Shown: positions 9,872 through 18,777 of the stretch, in pieces
How positions within the stretch are numbered: position 1 is the stretch's first letter
Layout of the letters: the number at the start of each line of letters is the position of its first letter
Assembly: GCA_030388725.1 (NCBI GenBank)
Contig: CP128857.1
Coordinates: forward strand, 1,240,001 to 1,304,000
DNA length: 64,000 bases
Direction: 5' to 3'
From: Prodigiosinella aquatilis
GTDB taxonomy: Bacteria; Pseudomonadota; Gammaproteobacteria; Enterobacterales; Enterobacteriaceae
Made by a program: the position numbers and the translations under genes
The notes under the pieces: generated by a model
What the model was told of the DNA's origin: nothing
What the model saw: only the letters and a program-made list of their open reading frames with translations
The model's database searches: none

Positions 9872-11197
9872 TTAGAGATCAGTCACCAGAATTTTGGAGC
9901 GGCGCTGATAGTTATAGAGTTCCTGCTTTTTCTTCGGCAATACGTCGACTTCTGCCGGTTGAAAACCCCGTTCCTGGAACCAGTGGATACTGTGGGTGGT
10001 CAATACAAACAGCCGTTTTAGCCCTTGTTGCCGGGCCTGTGCTGAAATGTGTTGCAGTAGCTGGTCGCCGCGAGAGGAACTCCGATATTCAGGATGAACT
10101 GCCACGCAGGCCATTTCACCGATTTTTTCTTCCGGAAAAGGGTAAAGTGCTGCGCAAGCAATGGTTAGATTATCCCGCACTACTACGGTAAATTTATCAA
10201 TCTCAATTTCCAGTTGTTCGCGTGAGCGACGAACCAGAATACCTTGTTGCTCCAGAGGACGAATGAGTTCCAGAATGCCGCCGATGTCGTTAATGGTGGC
10301 CCGCCGAATCTGTTCGGCGCTTTCCATCACGATCTGGGTTCCTATACCATCGCGGGAGAACAATTCCTGCACCAGGGCACCATCTTCCTGATAGCTGATC
10401 AGATGACTGCGACGTACACCACTGCGACAGGCTTTCGTCGCGCCTCGCAGGAAGCGGATGGTTTCAGAGTTGAAATCACCTTGTTCTTCCAGTATCTGAA
10501 TGCGTTGTTGCGCAGCTTCAGGCAACATTTCGGAAATAATATTACCCTGCTCATTGGTCACGCCCTGTGAGGAGCAGAAACCAATCATTTTTTCGGCTTT
10601 GAGCTTGATCGCCAGTTGGGTGGCGACTTCTTCCGATGTCAGGTTAAAGCTTTCACCGGTGACGGAAACAGCCACTGGCCCGAGCAGGACGATGGCTCCA
10701 CTATTCAGTTGACGGTGCAATGCTTCTTCATCAATACGACGGATGCGTCCGCTATGGCAGTAATCGACACCATCATCGACACCCAACGGCTGGGCGATAA
10801 TGAAATTACCGCTGACGACGTTAATATGCGCACCCTGAAGTGGCGTGTTGGTCAGACTCATGGACAGACGTGCCGTAATATCCAATTGCAGCATACCCGC
10901 CGCCTGTTTTACCAGTTCCAACGTGGTGCGGTCCGTAACTCGGATATGTTTATGGTAGCGAGGCTCGTGGTTATGGGCCAACAGGTTAGTGTCAATCTGC
11001 GGTCGTGCGCCGTAAACCACCACCAGTTTGATTCCCAAACTGTGCAATAGCCCGATATCATTGACAATATTGGCAAAATTTTCATGCTCGATAGCTTCAC
11101 CGCTGAGCATGATCACGAACGTTTTACCCCGATGGGCGTTGATATAGGGAACTGAGTGGCGGAAGCCTTGAACCAGTTCTGTACTACGTTCCTTCAC
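9872..11197 (-). CDS. argA: N-acetylglutamate synthase (amino-acid N-acetyltransferase)
   Basis: First step of arginine biosynthesis: acetyl-CoA plus L-glutamate to N-acetylglutamate, in the cytoplasm. It has the classical ArgA layout of an amino-acid-kinase-like arginine-binding domain (residues about 1-280; FVIMLSGEAIEHENF, VVVYGARPQID, GPVAVSVTGESFNL) and a C-terminal GNAT domain (ACVAVHPEYRSSSRGDQLL; FVLTTHSIHWFQERGF). Length of 441 residues matches E. coli (443). The start is GTG at 11197 (MKERSTELVQGF), as conserved N-terminal residues begin there. Two 18-bp ARG boxes 21 bp apart lie immediately upstream, so ArgR-arginine repression is expected. Confidence 0.97.
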   Translation of the reverse strand: MKERSTELVQGFRHSVPYINAHRGKTFVIMLSGEAIEHENFANIVNDIGLLHSLGIKLVVVYGARPQIDTNLLAHNHEPRYHKHIRVTDRTTLELVKQAAGMLQLDITARLSMSLTNTPLQGAHINVVSGNFIIAQPLGVDDGVDYCHSGRIRRIDEEALHRQLNSGAIVLLGPVAVSVTGESFNLTSEEVATQLAIKLKAEKMIGFCSSQGVTNEQGNIISEMLPEAAQQRIQILEEQGDFNSETIRFLRGATKACRSGVRRSHLISYQEDGALVQELFSRDGIGTQIVMESAEQIRRATINDIGGILELIRPLEQQGILVRRSREQLEIEIDKFTVVVRDNLTIACAALYPFPEEKIGEMACVAVHPEYRSSSRGDQLLQHISAQARQQGLKRLFVLTTHSIHWFQERGFQPAEVDVLPKKKQELYNYQRRSKILVTDL

Positions 11198-11208
11198 TGC
11201 GAGCCCTC

Positions 11209-11247
11209 TTTGAATTTTTATTCGATATTTTTGTATTTTTATTCTTC
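11209..11247 (-). promoter_or_regulatory. Tandem ArgR operators (ARG boxes) of argA
   Basis: Read on the minus strand, ATCGAATAAAAATTCAAA (11226-11209) and GAAGAATAAAAATACAAA (11247-11230) both resemble the palindromic ARG box with core TGAATWWWWATTCA. They are separated by 3 bp, giving the 21-bp centre spacing expected for binding of one ArgR hexamer. The proximal box is the better match. They start 12 bp upstream of the argA start codon. Confidence 0.8.
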
Positions 11248-11442
11248 ATGAAGCAAAAGGCAAGTGATAAGTCATCAGGAGAAAAGTGAGACATAGCTGA
11301 TGTGGATTAAACTACTTATAAAGTAGAAAAATGATTTTTGCATGACAGTCAGTGATAGATTCGTTAAAGTTTTTCGCGTTTTTATGTTTGATATTTTCAT
11401 TTATCATCTATCAGGTTCATACGGTAAAGAAAGCGGAGTTGC

Positions 11443-12684
11443 ATGTCTCATTCAAATAATCATCTGACTCGGCGGCGCTTGTTGCAGGGCGCAGCGGCTA
11501 CCTGGTTATTAAGCGTCAGTGGTGTCAGTATGGCAGCGGCTGTATCGCAGGTGATTGCCGTACGTGTTTGGCCGTCCTCCTCTTATACCCGTGTGACGCT
11601 GGAATCGAATCATCCGCTGAAATACCGGCAGTTTACGCTTGAACATCCGAAACGGATTGTCATTGACATTGATAATGTGGTGCTTAACAGCGTCCTGAAA
11701 AATGCGAGCGGGCAATTTGGCAAAGATGACCCGCTGATAAAAGAAGCACGTGTCGGCCAGTTTGATAAAAATACGGTCCGGCTAGTGATTGAATTGAAAC
11801 AAAGTGTTAATCCCAACATGTTTTCGCTGACGCCTGTCGCCGGTTTTAAAAATCGCCTGGTGATGGATCTGTATCCGTTGGTGGGACGTTACGATAACGC
11901 GAAAGATCCATTACTGGCGTTGCTGGAAGATTACAATAAGGGTGATCTGGAGCAAGCGTTGCCGCCGGAGATGCCAAAACCGGGCAAAATCGGGCGTGAC
12001 AGACCGTTGATTATCATGCTGGATCCTGGGCACGGTGGTGAAGATCCGGGAGCTATCGGAATGCGCAGAACCCGTGAGAAGGATGTGGTGCTGCAAATCG
12101 CGCATCGTCTGAAGGCACTGATTGAGCGTGAGCCTAATATGAAAGTGTACATGACGCGCCACGAGGATGTATTCATCCCTCTGAGAGTGCGTGTTGCCAA
12201 AGCGCGTAAGCAGCGAGCCGATCTGTTTGTCTCTATTCATGCCGATGCGTTTACCAGCCGTGCAGCCCGTGGTTCATCGGTGTTTGCACTATCCGAAAAA
12301 GGCGCAACCAGCTCGGCGGCGCGTTTTCTGGCTCATTCTCAGAACGAATCGGATTCGATAGGCGGCGTGAGCATGAGTGGTGATCGTTACCTCGACCACA
12401 CCATGTTCGATATGGTGCAAACTGTTACGATTAACGACAGTCTTAAATTTGGCAGCGAGATTTTACATCGGTTGGGTAAAGTTAACCGTTTGCACAAGAA
12501 TCGCGTCGATCAGGCCGGGTTTGCGGTATTGAAAGCTCCCGATATTCCGTCAGTGTTGGTGGAAACGGCGTTTATAAGCAATCTGGGAGAAGAGCGTAAA
12601 CTGCGCACCAGTCGTTTTCAGCAACAGGTAGCAACGTCTATTCTGGAGGGGATCAAGGCGTATTTTGCCAGCCAGATCAGTTAA
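11443..12684 (+). CDS. amiC: N-acetylmuramoyl-L-alanine amidase AmiC, Tat-exported
   Basis: Periplasmic zinc amidase that splits septal peptidoglycan during daughter-cell separation and is activated by NlpD in E. coli. A twin-arginine signal (TRRRLLQGAAATWLL, Arg10-Arg12, cleavage near residue 32) is followed by an AMIN septum-targeting domain (about 37-135; PSSSYTRVTLES, RIVIDIDNV) and an Amidase_3 domain (about 190-410). Zinc and catalytic residues lie in LDPGHGGEDPG, SIHADAF and VETAFISN. Length 413 (E. coli AmiC 417). The overall match is clearly better to AmiC than to AmiA, which lacks AMIN. The start ATG has GGAG close upstream. The gene is divergent from argA across a 245-bp AT-rich spacer that contains a palindrome CTACTTATAAAGTAG at 11312-11326. 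Confidence 0.96.
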   Translation: MSHSNNHLTRRRLLQGAAATWLLSVSGVSMAAAVSQVIAVRVWPSSSYTRVTLESNHPLKYRQFTLEHPKRIVIDIDNVVLNSVLKNASGQFGKDDPLIKEARVGQFDKNTVRLVIELKQSVNPNMFSLTPVAGFKNRLVMDLYPLVGRYDNAKDPLLALLEDYNKGDLEQALPPEMPKPGKIGRDRPLIIMLDPGHGGEDPGAIGMRRTREKDVVLQIAHRLKALIEREPNMKVYMTRHEDVFIPLRVRVAKARKQRADLFVSIHADAFTSRAARGSSVFALSEKGATSSAARFLAHSQNESDSIGGVSMSGDRYLDHTMFDMVQTVTINDSLKFGSEILHRLGKVNRLHKNRVDQAGFAVLKAPDIPSVLVETAFISNLGEERKLRTSRFQQQVATSILEGIKAYFASQIS

Positions 12685-12738
12685 CGGTGGCGGTAATCTC
12701 GGGTGTCGGGAGGCATCAGAGGCGATAAGCCCTGAAAA

Positions 12739-12763
12739 GTAAAAAACACCCGTCAGGGTGTTT
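12739..12763 (-). terminator. Intrinsic terminator of the initiator tRNA operon
   Basis: On the minus strand AAACACCC (12763-12756) and GGGTGTTT (12751-12744) form an 8-bp stem with a four-base loop TGAC, followed by further T residues. It lies ten bases beyond the 3' end of the second tRNA. Confidence 0.85.
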
Positions 12764-12772
12764 AATAATAAT

Positions 12773-12849
<77 letters not shown>

Positions 12850-12895
12850 TCCGTCTTTCTTTTTTATTTCTTCTATGATGTTCTGGGACATCAAT

Positions 12896-12972
<77 letters not shown>

Positions 12973-12985
12973 TCTGTGGAAGCGC

Positions 12986-13013
12986 ACTATACTCTGCATG
13001 GATTGGTATGCAA
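12986..13013 (-). promoter_or_regulatory. Sigma-70 promoter of the tRNA-fMet operon
   Basis: On the minus strand -35 TTGCAT (13013-13008) and -10 TATAGT (12991-12986) are separated by 16 bp and followed by GCGC. The GC-rich discriminator is typical of stable-RNA promoters under stringent control. Start of transcription should fall about 5-7 bases before the tRNA 5' end. Confidence 0.75.
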
Positions 13014-13189
13014 CCCCTTTTTTAAAATAGTTAACGATTGAACCGATGAGTGATGCTTTTGTCGTCGAATGGTTTGTTTTTTAAGCGTAATGGGAAAGGT
13101 TTTGTCTCTGCGCGTTTAATTCTCCATAGCTGTTTGTTATCGTTCTACGTTGTGTTCGTAAAAGTTAAAAGATAAAGAGAGCGCTGGAA

Positions 13190-14359
13190 ATGAAAGGATG
13201 GTGGAGTAAGTATGTGCTGACTGGCGCGATGATCGCTATCCTGGCCGGGTGCCAGACAAGGCCGACTGATCGCGGGCAGCAATATAAAGATGGGCATCTC
13301 AATCAGCCTTTGGAACTGGTGAATGAACCGAATGCCACCAGTAAGCCAGTGAATGCCAAAGACTTTGTTAATCAGGTTACCCAGATTCAGGCGGCATCTC
13401 CCGAGCTATACTACCGCAACAACGACATTTTCCAGTCTATCGAAAGTTGGATCGTGGCGGGCGGTGATACCCGAGATTTAAATAAGTACGGTCTCAGTGC
13501 CTGGCAAATGGAAGGTGTTGATAGTTTCGGCAATGTCCAATTTACTGGCTATTACACGCCAGTGTTGCAGGCCCGCCATTATCGTCAGGGAGAATTCCGT
13601 TATCCGCTGTATGCGATGCCTCGGGTCAGGAAAAACCATCGTTTACCTGATCGTCGTGCTATTTATGCTGGGGCGCTGAGTAATAGTCTGGTCATTGCCT
13701 GGACTAACTCGCTGATGGATAACTTTATGATGGAAGTACAAGGTAGCGGTTATGTTGATTTCGGTGACGGGCAGCCGCTGACCTTTTTTAGCTATGGCGG
13801 CAGGAATGGGTACGCTTATCGTAGTATCGGTAAAGTATTGATTGACCGTGGTGAAGTGGCGAAAGAAGATATGTCCATGCAGGCAATCCGTAAATGGGCC
13901 GCGTGCCATACAGAAGCTGAAGTCCGTGAATTACTGGAACAAAATCCCTCTTACGTTTTCTTTAAGCCGATGATGGCGACACAAGTCAAGGGCGCGAGTG
14001 CAGTTCCGTTGGTTGCGAAAGCTTCCGTGGCTTCAGACCGTTCCCTGATCCCGGCAGGTACCTCATTGTTGGCCGAAGTACCACTGCTGGATAATGACGG
14101 AAAATTTACGGGCAAATATGAAATGCGCCTGATGGTGGCGTTGGATGTGGGTGGTGCTATCAAAGGGCAGCATTTCGATATCTATCAGGGAATAGGTAAA
14201 CAAGCAGGTCATGCCGCTGGTTTCTATAATCATTATGGCCGTGTATGGGTGTTGAAGAGCGCACCTGGGCAGAGGAACACCGGCACGCTGTTCAGTGCCA
14301 GCAATCGTTCATCCGGTAATGGCAGTGGTGGGCTATTGGTCGATAATCCCCAGAATTAA
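13190..14359 (+). CDS. mltA: Membrane-bound lytic murein transglycosylase A
   Basis: Outer-membrane lipoprotein that cleaves peptidoglycan glycan strands to 1,6-anhydromuropeptides. The signal peptide ends in a lipobox ILAGC (lipidated Cys21). The MltA barrel domain covers about residues 110-270 (NVQFTGYYTPV, VQGSGYVDFGDG), followed by the 3D domain with the catalytic Asp in KGQHFDIYQG. Length is 389 against 365 in E. coli; the excess is mostly a Ser/Gly/Asn-rich tail after the conserved GRVWVLKSAPG. The start ATG has an AGAGAG-type ribosome site upstream. A stable hairpin follows the stop. Confidence 0.96.
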   Translation: MKGWWSKYVLTGAMIAILAGCQTRPTDRGQQYKDGHLNQPLELVNEPNATSKPVNAKDFVNQVTQIQAASPELYYRNNDIFQSIESWIVAGGDTRDLNKYGLSAWQMEGVDSFGNVQFTGYYTPVLQARHYRQGEFRYPLYAMPRVRKNHRLPDRRAIYAGALSNSLVIAWTNSLMDNFMMEVQGSGYVDFGDGQPLTFFSYGGRNGYAYRSIGKVLIDRGEVAKEDMSMQAIRKWAACHTEAEVRELLEQNPSYVFFKPMMATQVKGASAVPLVAKASVASDRSLIPAGTSLLAEVPLLDNDGKFTGKYEMRLMVALDVGGAIKGQHFDIYQGIGKQAGHAAGFYNHYGRVWVLKSAPGQRNTGTLFSASNRSSGNGSGGLLVDNPQN

Positions 14360-14378
14360 ATCTGTGCCAGTAAGGTTT

Positions 14379-14415
14379 GAGAAAGTGCGGCTGATAAACG
14401 AGCCCGCACTTTCTC
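14379..14415 (+). terminator. Hairpin downstream of mltA
   Basis: GAGAAAGTGCGG (14379-14390) pairs with CCGCACTTTCTC (14404-14415), a 12-bp perfect stem. The following T-rich stretch is short. It lies between convergent mltA and the dehydrogenase gene and could serve both strands. Confidence 0.65.
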
Positions 14416-14467
14416 TGCTGAATACTGTTACTGCGATACTTCATTATTGATTTGATATTTCTCGACG

Positions 14468-15448
14468 TTAACTGAGCGGCAATAAGTTATTGGCCAGGTT
14501 GGTGGGGGTTCCCTGCGCAAATGCGATTACATTTTCAAATGCCACTTTGAAATACAGTTCATAACTATTTTTCTCTACATAACCCAGATGTGGCGTACAG
14601 AGGACATTGGGCAAAGAGAGAAGCGGCTCATTTTCCAATGTGGCCGGTTCGATATTAAATACATCCAATGCCGCACGTTTAGTCGGATTGGCACTTAATG
14701 CCTGATATACCGCCCCTGGCTCGATCAATTCTGCCCGACTGGTATTTACCAATAGCGAATCAGGTTTCATTTGTTCGAGATCAGCCTTCGTCACACATCC
14801 GTAGGTCATTTCGTTCAACCGTAAATGCAGTGAGAGGATATCTGCTGAAGCGAAGAACTCGGTTTTGGTCTTTGCAGCAGTAAACCCGTGTTCCTGCGCT
14901 TTGGTTCTTGAAGCTTCACTTCCCCATACTTGTACTCGCATATCAAACGCTTTCGCATACTGTGCGATGTGTTGACCTATTTTTCCATAGCCCCAGATCC
15001 TCAATGTCAGTCCGTTGAGCGTTCTTCCCAGCCCAAGTGCATTTGAATGCTGCCAGATATTCTTTGATAAATTCGCAGAGTATTGGGGAATATAACGCGA
15101 TGCCGACATAATCAGTCCCCAGCACAATTCAGACGGTGCAATGGGGGAACCGATACCTTCCGCCACCGCCACGCCATGTCGGGTGCAAGTGGCAATGCTC
15201 AGATGATTACTGATTTTTCCGGTTTGGCTGATGAGTCTCAGATGCGGAAGTCTGGACAATAACTCGTCGTTGATCGCGGTTCTTTCCCGGATAAGCACGA
15301 TCGCTTCTATATCCTGAAGTTTTTCAGCCAGTTCGCTGATGTCGGCATAACTTTCATGGAAAATCTGCACATCATGTCCTGCCAGCAGCGAGAAACACGC
15401 CAGATTTTTTACCTCGTCCTGATAATCATCTAATACGGCAATTTTCAT
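14468..15448 (-). CDS. D-isomer-specific 2-hydroxyacid dehydrogenase family protein
   Basis: NAD(P)-dependent oxidoreductase of 326 residues, probably reducing a 2-oxoacid; the substrate cannot be read from the sequence. The Rossmann nucleotide motif is IWGYGKIGQHIAQYA (about residues 152-166). The catalytic triad positions of the family are represented by Arg in LLVNTSRAELI, Glu in NIEPATLENEPL and His in CTPHLGYV. It shares a 4-bp overlap with the upstream GNAT gene (stop/ATG), so the two form an operon. Neither gene is in E. coli between mltA and tcdA, so the pair is accessory. Relatives are often annotated as phosphoglycerate dehydrogenase-like, but no ACT or other regulatory domain is present. 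Confidence 0.88.
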   Translation of the reverse strand: MKIAVLDDYQDEVKNLACFSLLAGHDVQIFHESYADISELAEKLQDIEAIVLIRERTAINDELLSRLPHLRLISQTGKISNHLSIATCTRHGVAVAEGIGSPIAPSELCWGLIMSASRYIPQYSANLSKNIWQHSNALGLGRTLNGLTLRIWGYGKIGQHIAQYAKAFDMRVQVWGSEASRTKAQEHGFTAAKTKTEFFASADILSLHLRLNEMTYGCVTKADLEQMKPDSLLVNTSRAELIEPGAVYQALSANPTKRAALDVFNIEPATLENEPLLSLPNVLCTPHLGYVEKNSYELYFKVAFENVIAFAQGTPTNLANNLLPLS

Positions 15449-15897
15449 ACAGGTTTCCTACTGGTCTGGTATTCCATCACATACTCGTATTCGTTTTCTT
15501 CTGTCGTTCTAAAGCCCAATCGGTAATAAAGTGCTTTGGCCGGGTTGTTTTTCAATACGCTCAGCAGCACATTTTTTCCTTCTGCGCGGGCGTGCTCAAG
15601 CAGGGTAGTGATGAGTATTTTGCCGATACCAAGATTTTGAAAATCTGGATGGACCTGGATTTGCACCAGATACCAGTGATCTTTTTCGGCAATAAAGCTG
15701 CTCTTGAATAGTCCGGCGAGTTGTCCGTTAATCATAACCAATTGAGCATCCTCAAAGTTATACAAGATCCGTTTAAGGTAGGATGCTTTGTCATTGGCGG
15801 CTCCTATTTCAGTCAGATACTTCCCCATCGTTAACTCTCGTAGTTGTAAGAGAAAGTTAATGTCAGATGCTGTCGCCTTTACTAATTCAAGTTTCAT
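15445..15897 (-). CDS. GNAT family N-acetyltransferase
   Basis: Cytoplasmic acetyl-CoA-dependent acetyltransferase, 150 residues, of unknown acceptor. The N-terminal part KATASDINFLLQLRELTM is typical of GNAT alpha1-alpha2. Motif A is VQIQVHPDFQNLGIGKILI (acetyl-CoA pyrophosphate loop Q-x-x-G-x-G), and the C-terminal NNPAKALYYRLGF is motif B. It overlaps the downstream dehydrogenase by four bases and is the first gene of a two-gene operon. Such pairs may act on one metabolite, but no specific pathway is visible. The 208-bp gap up to tcdA presumably carries the promoters of both directions; no clear boxes were found. Confidence 0.85.
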   Translation of the reverse strand: MKLELVKATASDINFLLQLRELTMGKYLTEIGAANDKASYLKRILYNFEDAQLVMINGQLAGLFKSSFIAEKDHWYLVQIQVHPDFQNLGIGKILITTLLEHARAEGKNVLLSVLKNNPAKALYYRLGFRTTEENEYEYVMEYQTSRKPV

Positions 15898-16114
15898 CGT
15901 TTTTCCTGAACTGCATACGGGCTGAGGCCGATTCTGTTATTACCGAATGGGATTATGATCATTAACATGATCGAGGATGGGATAAATTGTCCAGAAGAAA
16001 TTTTTAATCGTCGCGAGGTTACTGCCTGACATCAGAAGTAATTTGCTCTGCAAATGAACGTCGCTGAGGTATGATTCGTACCGTTTTATTTTTATTTCTG
16101 CAAGGTTGATTGTA

Positions 16115-16930
16115 ATGAGTACGCCATTATCCGAGGGTTATTTGCAACGTTTCAGTGGTACCGCTCGTTTATACGGCCAGCCGGCGCTGGCGTTGTTTGC
16201 CCAGTCACATGTTTGTGTGATTGGCATTGGCGGCGTCGGTTCCTGGGCGGCGGAAGCACTGGCGCGAACCGGCATTGGCGCGATTACCCTGATTGATATG
16301 GACGATGTGTGTGTTAGCAATACCAACCGGCAGATCCATGCACTGCGCCAGTATACCGGCCAACCGAAAACCGACGTGATGGCCGAGCGTATTTTAGCGA
16401 TTAATCCTGAGTGCCGCGTGACTTGTGTGGACGATTTTATCAATGCAGACAATATGGCAGAGTTGCTGACTCAAAATTTCAGCTATGTCATTGATGCCAT
16501 TGACAGCGTGCGTCCTAAAGCCGCATTACTGGCCTATTGTCGACGTAATAAGATCCCGGTGGTGACAACCGGTGGTGCCGGTGGGCAAATTGACCCAACG
16601 CGTATTGAAGTGACAGATCTTGCCAAAACCATTCAGGATCCGCTGGCGGCGAAATTGCGCGAACGGCTGAAACATGATTTTAATATTGTAAAAAACAGCA
16701 AGGGTAAGCTGGGTATTGACTGCGTGTTTTCCAGTGAACCGCTGGTCTATCCTCAACCCGATGGCTCTGTTTGTGCTTCACGCAGCACGGCAGAAGGTGT
16801 AAAGCGGATGGACTGTGCCTCTGGCTTCGGCGCGGCAACAATGGTCACTGCGACATTTGGTTTTGTGGCGGTGTCACATGCGCTGAAAAAAATGATGGCT
16901 AAAGCGCAGCGGCAGAGACCGATTGCGTAA
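16115..16930 (+). CDS. tcdA: tRNA threonylcarbamoyladenosine dehydratase TcdA (CsdL)
   Basis: E1-like ATP-dependent enzyme that cyclises t6A37 of ANN-decoding tRNAs to ct6A. An N-terminal ThiF/MoeB Rossmann fold has the nucleotide loop VIGIGGVGSWAAEALARTGIG (first residues near 35), LIDMDDVCVSNTNRQIHAL and VIDAIDSVRPKAAL; conserved TTGGAGGQIDP and CASGFGAATMVTATFG follow. From ATG 16115 the length is 271 (E. coli 268); a TTG at 16106 is less likely. It is convergent with csdE-csdA, whose products hand sulfur to CsdL in E. coli. Confidence 0.96.
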   Translation: MSTPLSEGYLQRFSGTARLYGQPALALFAQSHVCVIGIGGVGSWAAEALARTGIGAITLIDMDDVCVSNTNRQIHALRQYTGQPKTDVMAERILAINPECRVTCVDDFINADNMAELLTQNFSYVIDAIDSVRPKAALLAYCRRNKIPVVTTGGAGGQIDPTRIEVTDLAKTIQDPLAAKLRERLKHDFNIVKNSKGKLGIDCVFSSEPLVYPQPDGSVCASRSTAEGVKRMDCASGFGAATMVTATFGFVAVSHALKKMMAKAQRQRPIA

Positions 16931-16931
16931 A

Positions 16932-17378
16932 TTAGCATTTCTGTGCGGCGATGTCGTGAATGCGTATCGCCAGCGCTGACAATCCACTGGCTCGTGACGC
17001 GCTGAGCTGTGCCCGTAAACCCAATTGTTCGAAAAGCGCCAGTGGGTCTTGCTGGCCCAGGTATTCTGGTGTTTTCCCTTCTACGGCGGTGAGCAGTATT
17101 GCCAGCAAACCGCGCACGATACGGCCGTCACTGTCGCCGTAAAAATGCAGAGTGCCATCATCCCGACGCTGATAACCCAGCCAAACCTGATTTTCACAGC
17201 CTGACAGTGCTATCTGATCCTGTTTTAGTGCTTCGGGTAACACGGGAAGCTGTTTGGCCAGCAAAATAATCTGGCGATAACGTTCTTCCCATGAACGACA
17301 GGCGTTAAATTGTTGTGCCAAATCTTCTGTGGTGATGAGTGTGCCAAACGGATGCTGTGTAGGTTGTGGGTTATTCAT
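16932..17378 (-). CDS. csdE: Cysteine desulfurase sulfur acceptor subunit CsdE
   Basis: SufE-family protein (148 residues) that takes persulfide sulfur from the CsdA desulfurase. The acceptor cysteine lies in IALSGCENQVWLGYQ, followed by the family's FYGDSDGRIVRGLLAILL. It sits ten bases downstream of csdA on the same strand and ends one base from the convergent tcdA stop, as in E. coli. Confidence 0.95.
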   Translation of the reverse strand: MNNPQPTQHPFGTLITTEDLAQQFNACRSWEERYRQIILLAKQLPVLPEALKQDQIALSGCENQVWLGYQRRDDGTLHFYGDSDGRIVRGLLAILLTAVEGKTPEYLGQQDPLALFEQLGLRAQLSASRASGLSALAIRIHDIAAQKC

Positions 17379-17388
17379 GTTGTGTCAT

Positions 17389-18594
17389 TTAATCAGTAAG
17401 TAATTCAAGTGCTTTCCGGGTGGCTTCAACCAATCGGTCTGCGTCCTGTTCGGTATTATAAGGGGCAAAAGAGGCGCGTAATGTCCCTTTCAAACCTAAC
17501 GCGTTCATCAGCGGTTGTGCACAGTGATGGCCAGCACGCAGCGCAATACCGTCTTCTGCCAGCAACGTAACCAGATCGTTGTGATGTACCTGGTCAAATT
17601 CAAATGACAGTAAGCTGGAACCCGGACAGCGGAAACTGCGAAAGCCGGGAAGCGTGGCCAGCCGGGTTTCCACCTCTCCAGCTAATGCCGTGCTGTATTG
17701 CTCGGCGGCGTCCATATCTTGTTCGACCAACCAGCGTAGCGTGGCAGCGAGTCCGATCACACCGGCAATATGTGGTGTTCCGGCTTCAAAACGCTGAGGA
17801 ACAACCTGCGGAGCAAAACCGGCAAAAGAAACATCCGTCATCATTTTCCCACCGCCATGCCATGGTGGCATGGATTCCAACAGGTCAGGTTTGCCATACA
17901 GTGCGCCAATCCCGGTAGGGCCATACAGCTTGTGACCGGAAAAGGCATAGAAGTCGATATCCAGCGACTGTACGTCGGGTGTGTGATGGACAACGCCCTG
18001 AGCACCATCTACAACCACGACGGCCCCCACCTGATGTGCCAGCGTAATCGCTCTTCCCAAATCAGGCATCCCACCAGTGACATTTGACATTTGCCCCAGT
18101 GCCAGCAACCGGGTCCGGGGTGTCAGTAAGGTGGCCAGTTGGTTGAGATCTGGCACTAAATCCGTGCCAATTGGCAGCTTGACGACTTGTGCGCCGGTTT
18201 GCTGCGCCACCATGAGCCAAGGGATCAGGTTAGCGTGGTGCTCGGCTTCACTTACCAGGATCTGATCACCAGGTTGTAGTCGTGGGCGAGCATAACTTTG
18301 CGCAATCAGATTGATCGCTTCGGTGGTGCCACGGGTCCAGATAATATTTCGACTGTCTTGCGCATGGATAAATTCGGCGACCAACGCACGGGCATCTTCA
18401 AACTGCTGAGTTAACGCCTGGGCACCATGATGCTGGCTACGATGCACATTCCCGATATGGTGAGAATAACTTTGTTCGATAGCGTCAATAACTGCCTGTG
18501 GTTTCAGCGCCGTGGCGGCACTGTCAAGGTAGACCCCAGGCTGCTGTAATGCTGGGAATTGTTGGCGAAAAGTGGCGGCGTTGAACAGTTTCAT
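17389..18594 (-). CDS. csdA: Cysteine desulfurase CsdA
   Basis: PLP-dependent class V aminotransferase-fold enzyme that removes sulfur from cysteine (also selenocysteine and cysteine sulfinate) for the CsdE/TcdA branch. The PLP lysine is in FYAFSGHKLYGPTGIG, upstream contacts are SEAEHHANLIPWLM and VVDGAQGVVHH, and the catalytic cysteine loop is LRAGHHCAQPLM near residue 360. Length 401 equals that of the E. coli protein. The gene is first in the csdA-csdE operon. Confidence 0.96.
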   Translation of the reverse strand: MKLFNAATFRQQFPALQQPGVYLDSAATALKPQAVIDAIEQSYSHHIGNVHRSQHHGAQALTQQFEDARALVAEFIHAQDSRNIIWTRGTTEAINLIAQSYARPRLQPGDQILVSEAEHHANLIPWLMVAQQTGAQVVKLPIGTDLVPDLNQLATLLTPRTRLLALGQMSNVTGGMPDLGRAITLAHQVGAVVVVDGAQGVVHHTPDVQSLDIDFYAFSGHKLYGPTGIGALYGKPDLLESMPPWHGGGKMMTDVSFAGFAPQVVPQRFEAGTPHIAGVIGLAATLRWLVEQDMDAAEQYSTALAGEVETRLATLPGFRSFRCPGSSLLSFEFDQVHHNDLVTLLAEDGIALRAGHHCAQPLMNALGLKGTLRASFAPYNTEQDADRLVEATRKALELLTD

Positions 18595-18777
18595 AGCAGT
18601 CCTCTATTGAGCGGCAGATCTTGTCGCATTCTTGCCGTCGAAACAAGTTTCAGACAATGCTTAAGCGCATATTCTGACAAAACGAATAAAGGTTGCTAAC
18701 CTTAGCATTGTTAATAAATGGAGTTTTATGGCATTTAAATTCAATTAGTGGGTTTTTAAAATTACCGGGAGTTTATT

